Source of the DNA: Labilibacter sediminis
Lineage (GTDB): Bacteria; Bacteroidota; Bacteroidia; Bacteroidales; Marinilabiliaceae
Length of the DNA stretch: 64,000 bases
Direction of reading: 5' to 3'
Assembly (NCBI RefSeq): GCF_005877885.1
Contig: NZ_VCHY01000003.1
Location: forward strand, 310,001-374,000
Shown: positions 63,793 to 64,000 of the stretch, piece after piece
Layout of the letters: each line of letters opens with the position of its first letter
Numbering within the stretch: position 1 is the first letter of the stretch
Program-made: the position numbers and the translations under genes
The notes under the pieces: model-generated
Database searches by the model: none
What the model was told of the DNA's origin: nothing
Seen by the model: only the letters and a program-made list of their open reading frames with translations

Positions 63793-64000
63793 TTAACGAA
63801 TAATCATAATCTTAGTGGCCATAGATTCACTTCCATCTTTATTTGTTGCAAAAACTAAATAAACACCACTTCCTACTTTTTCGTTATACATGTTTTTGCC
63901 ATTCCAGATAACCTGTCCTCCTGTAGACATTGCCTCATATACAACCTTTCCACTTAAGTCTGTTATTTTTATGGAAGAATTTTCTACCAAGCCGGTAATT
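63793..64000 (-). CDS. C-terminus of a type IX secretion system protein, PorZ-like (partial)
   Basis: The frame is open to the right edge; only the last 68 residues are visible. They form a type A T9SS C-terminal domain: ITGLVENSSIKITDLSGKVV, GGQVIWNGKNM, VGSGVYLVFATNKDGSES and the final KIMIIR. The wording ITGLVENS...KITDLSGK...GGQ.IWNG is what I recall from PorZ, the surface component of the attachment complex that handles A-LPS. The call of PorZ over another T9SS cargo is tentative because the propeller region lies outside the window. Confidence 0.7.
   Translation of the reverse strand, partial: ITGLVENSSIKITDLSGKVVYEAMSTGGQVIWNGKNMYNEKVGSGVYLVFATNKDGSESMATKIMIIR

Overview
The window comes from a low-G+C member of the Bacteroidota, most likely a free-living or marine Bacteroidia (Marinilabiliales-like). 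The evidence is a type IX secretion sorting domain at the right edge, promoter-like TAnnTTTG octamers, few Shine-Dalgarno sites, the run ruvB - flippase - dut - TPR - DUF4292 - EnvC, and a Bacteroidota-type YbeY. The family placement is inference. I saw no rRNA, tRNA, CRISPR array, insertion sequence or prophage.

0-12 kb: every gene is on the minus strand. They are ade (cut by the window edge), mnmG, a RsbW-like anti-sigma kinase with ybeY, then an envelope/repair run (envC-like, DUF4292 lipoprotein, TPR lipoprotein, dut, flippase, ruvB, a lone receiver), and nadA. Two GTTCCACGTGGAAC palindromes (parS-type) lie at 590-605 and 826-845.

11.9-13.2 kb: a 1.3 kb gene-free, AT-rich region carries two diverged copies of a ~430 bp sequence offset by exactly 843 bp, with DnaA-box-like motifs. 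Transcription diverges around it, and a third parS-type site (GTTTCACGTGAAAC) lies at 16075-16090. I propose that this is the chromosomal replication origin region.

13.2-36.7 kb: housekeeping and accessory genes. These are rpiB, a LutB-like Fe-S protein, an Rrf2 regulator, VanZ, hemW, rhodanese, a CDF transporter, a K+ channel, DUF2797 and a U32 peptidase. A surface-glycan block follows (LicD, CDP-glycerol/ribitol-type phosphotransferase, a fused CDP-ribitol synthase, GT90, two GT4 and a GT9), with all the parts expected for ribitol-phosphate decoration. Next come atpDC, a polyprenyl synthase, an RND/MMPL exporter and a chorismatase-like protein.

36.9-59.4 kb: the most striking part, 22 kb of genes all on the plus strand. 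It begins with YfiR and one chemoreceptor, then STAS, CheY, Hpt, CheA, two CheW, CheR, a kinase-like protein lacking its phospho-His, CheD and CheB. A second half adds a GAF-PAS-PAS protein, a second CheR, a degenerate CheR, a receiver-less CheB, a GAF protein, then a SiaA-type phosphatase, SiaB kinase and SiaC phosphoprotein. It ends with a TerB/FHA-like/ABC exporter fusion and a lipoprotein. No flagellar gene and no c-di-GMP enzyme accompanies it. I infer a chemosensory pathway joined to a SiaABC partner switch, controlling something other than flagella.

59.4-64 kb: a small secreted protein, a Gfo/Idh/MocA oxidoreductase, a large membrane-anchored propeller-like protein, and the C-terminus of a T9SS protein resembling PorZ.
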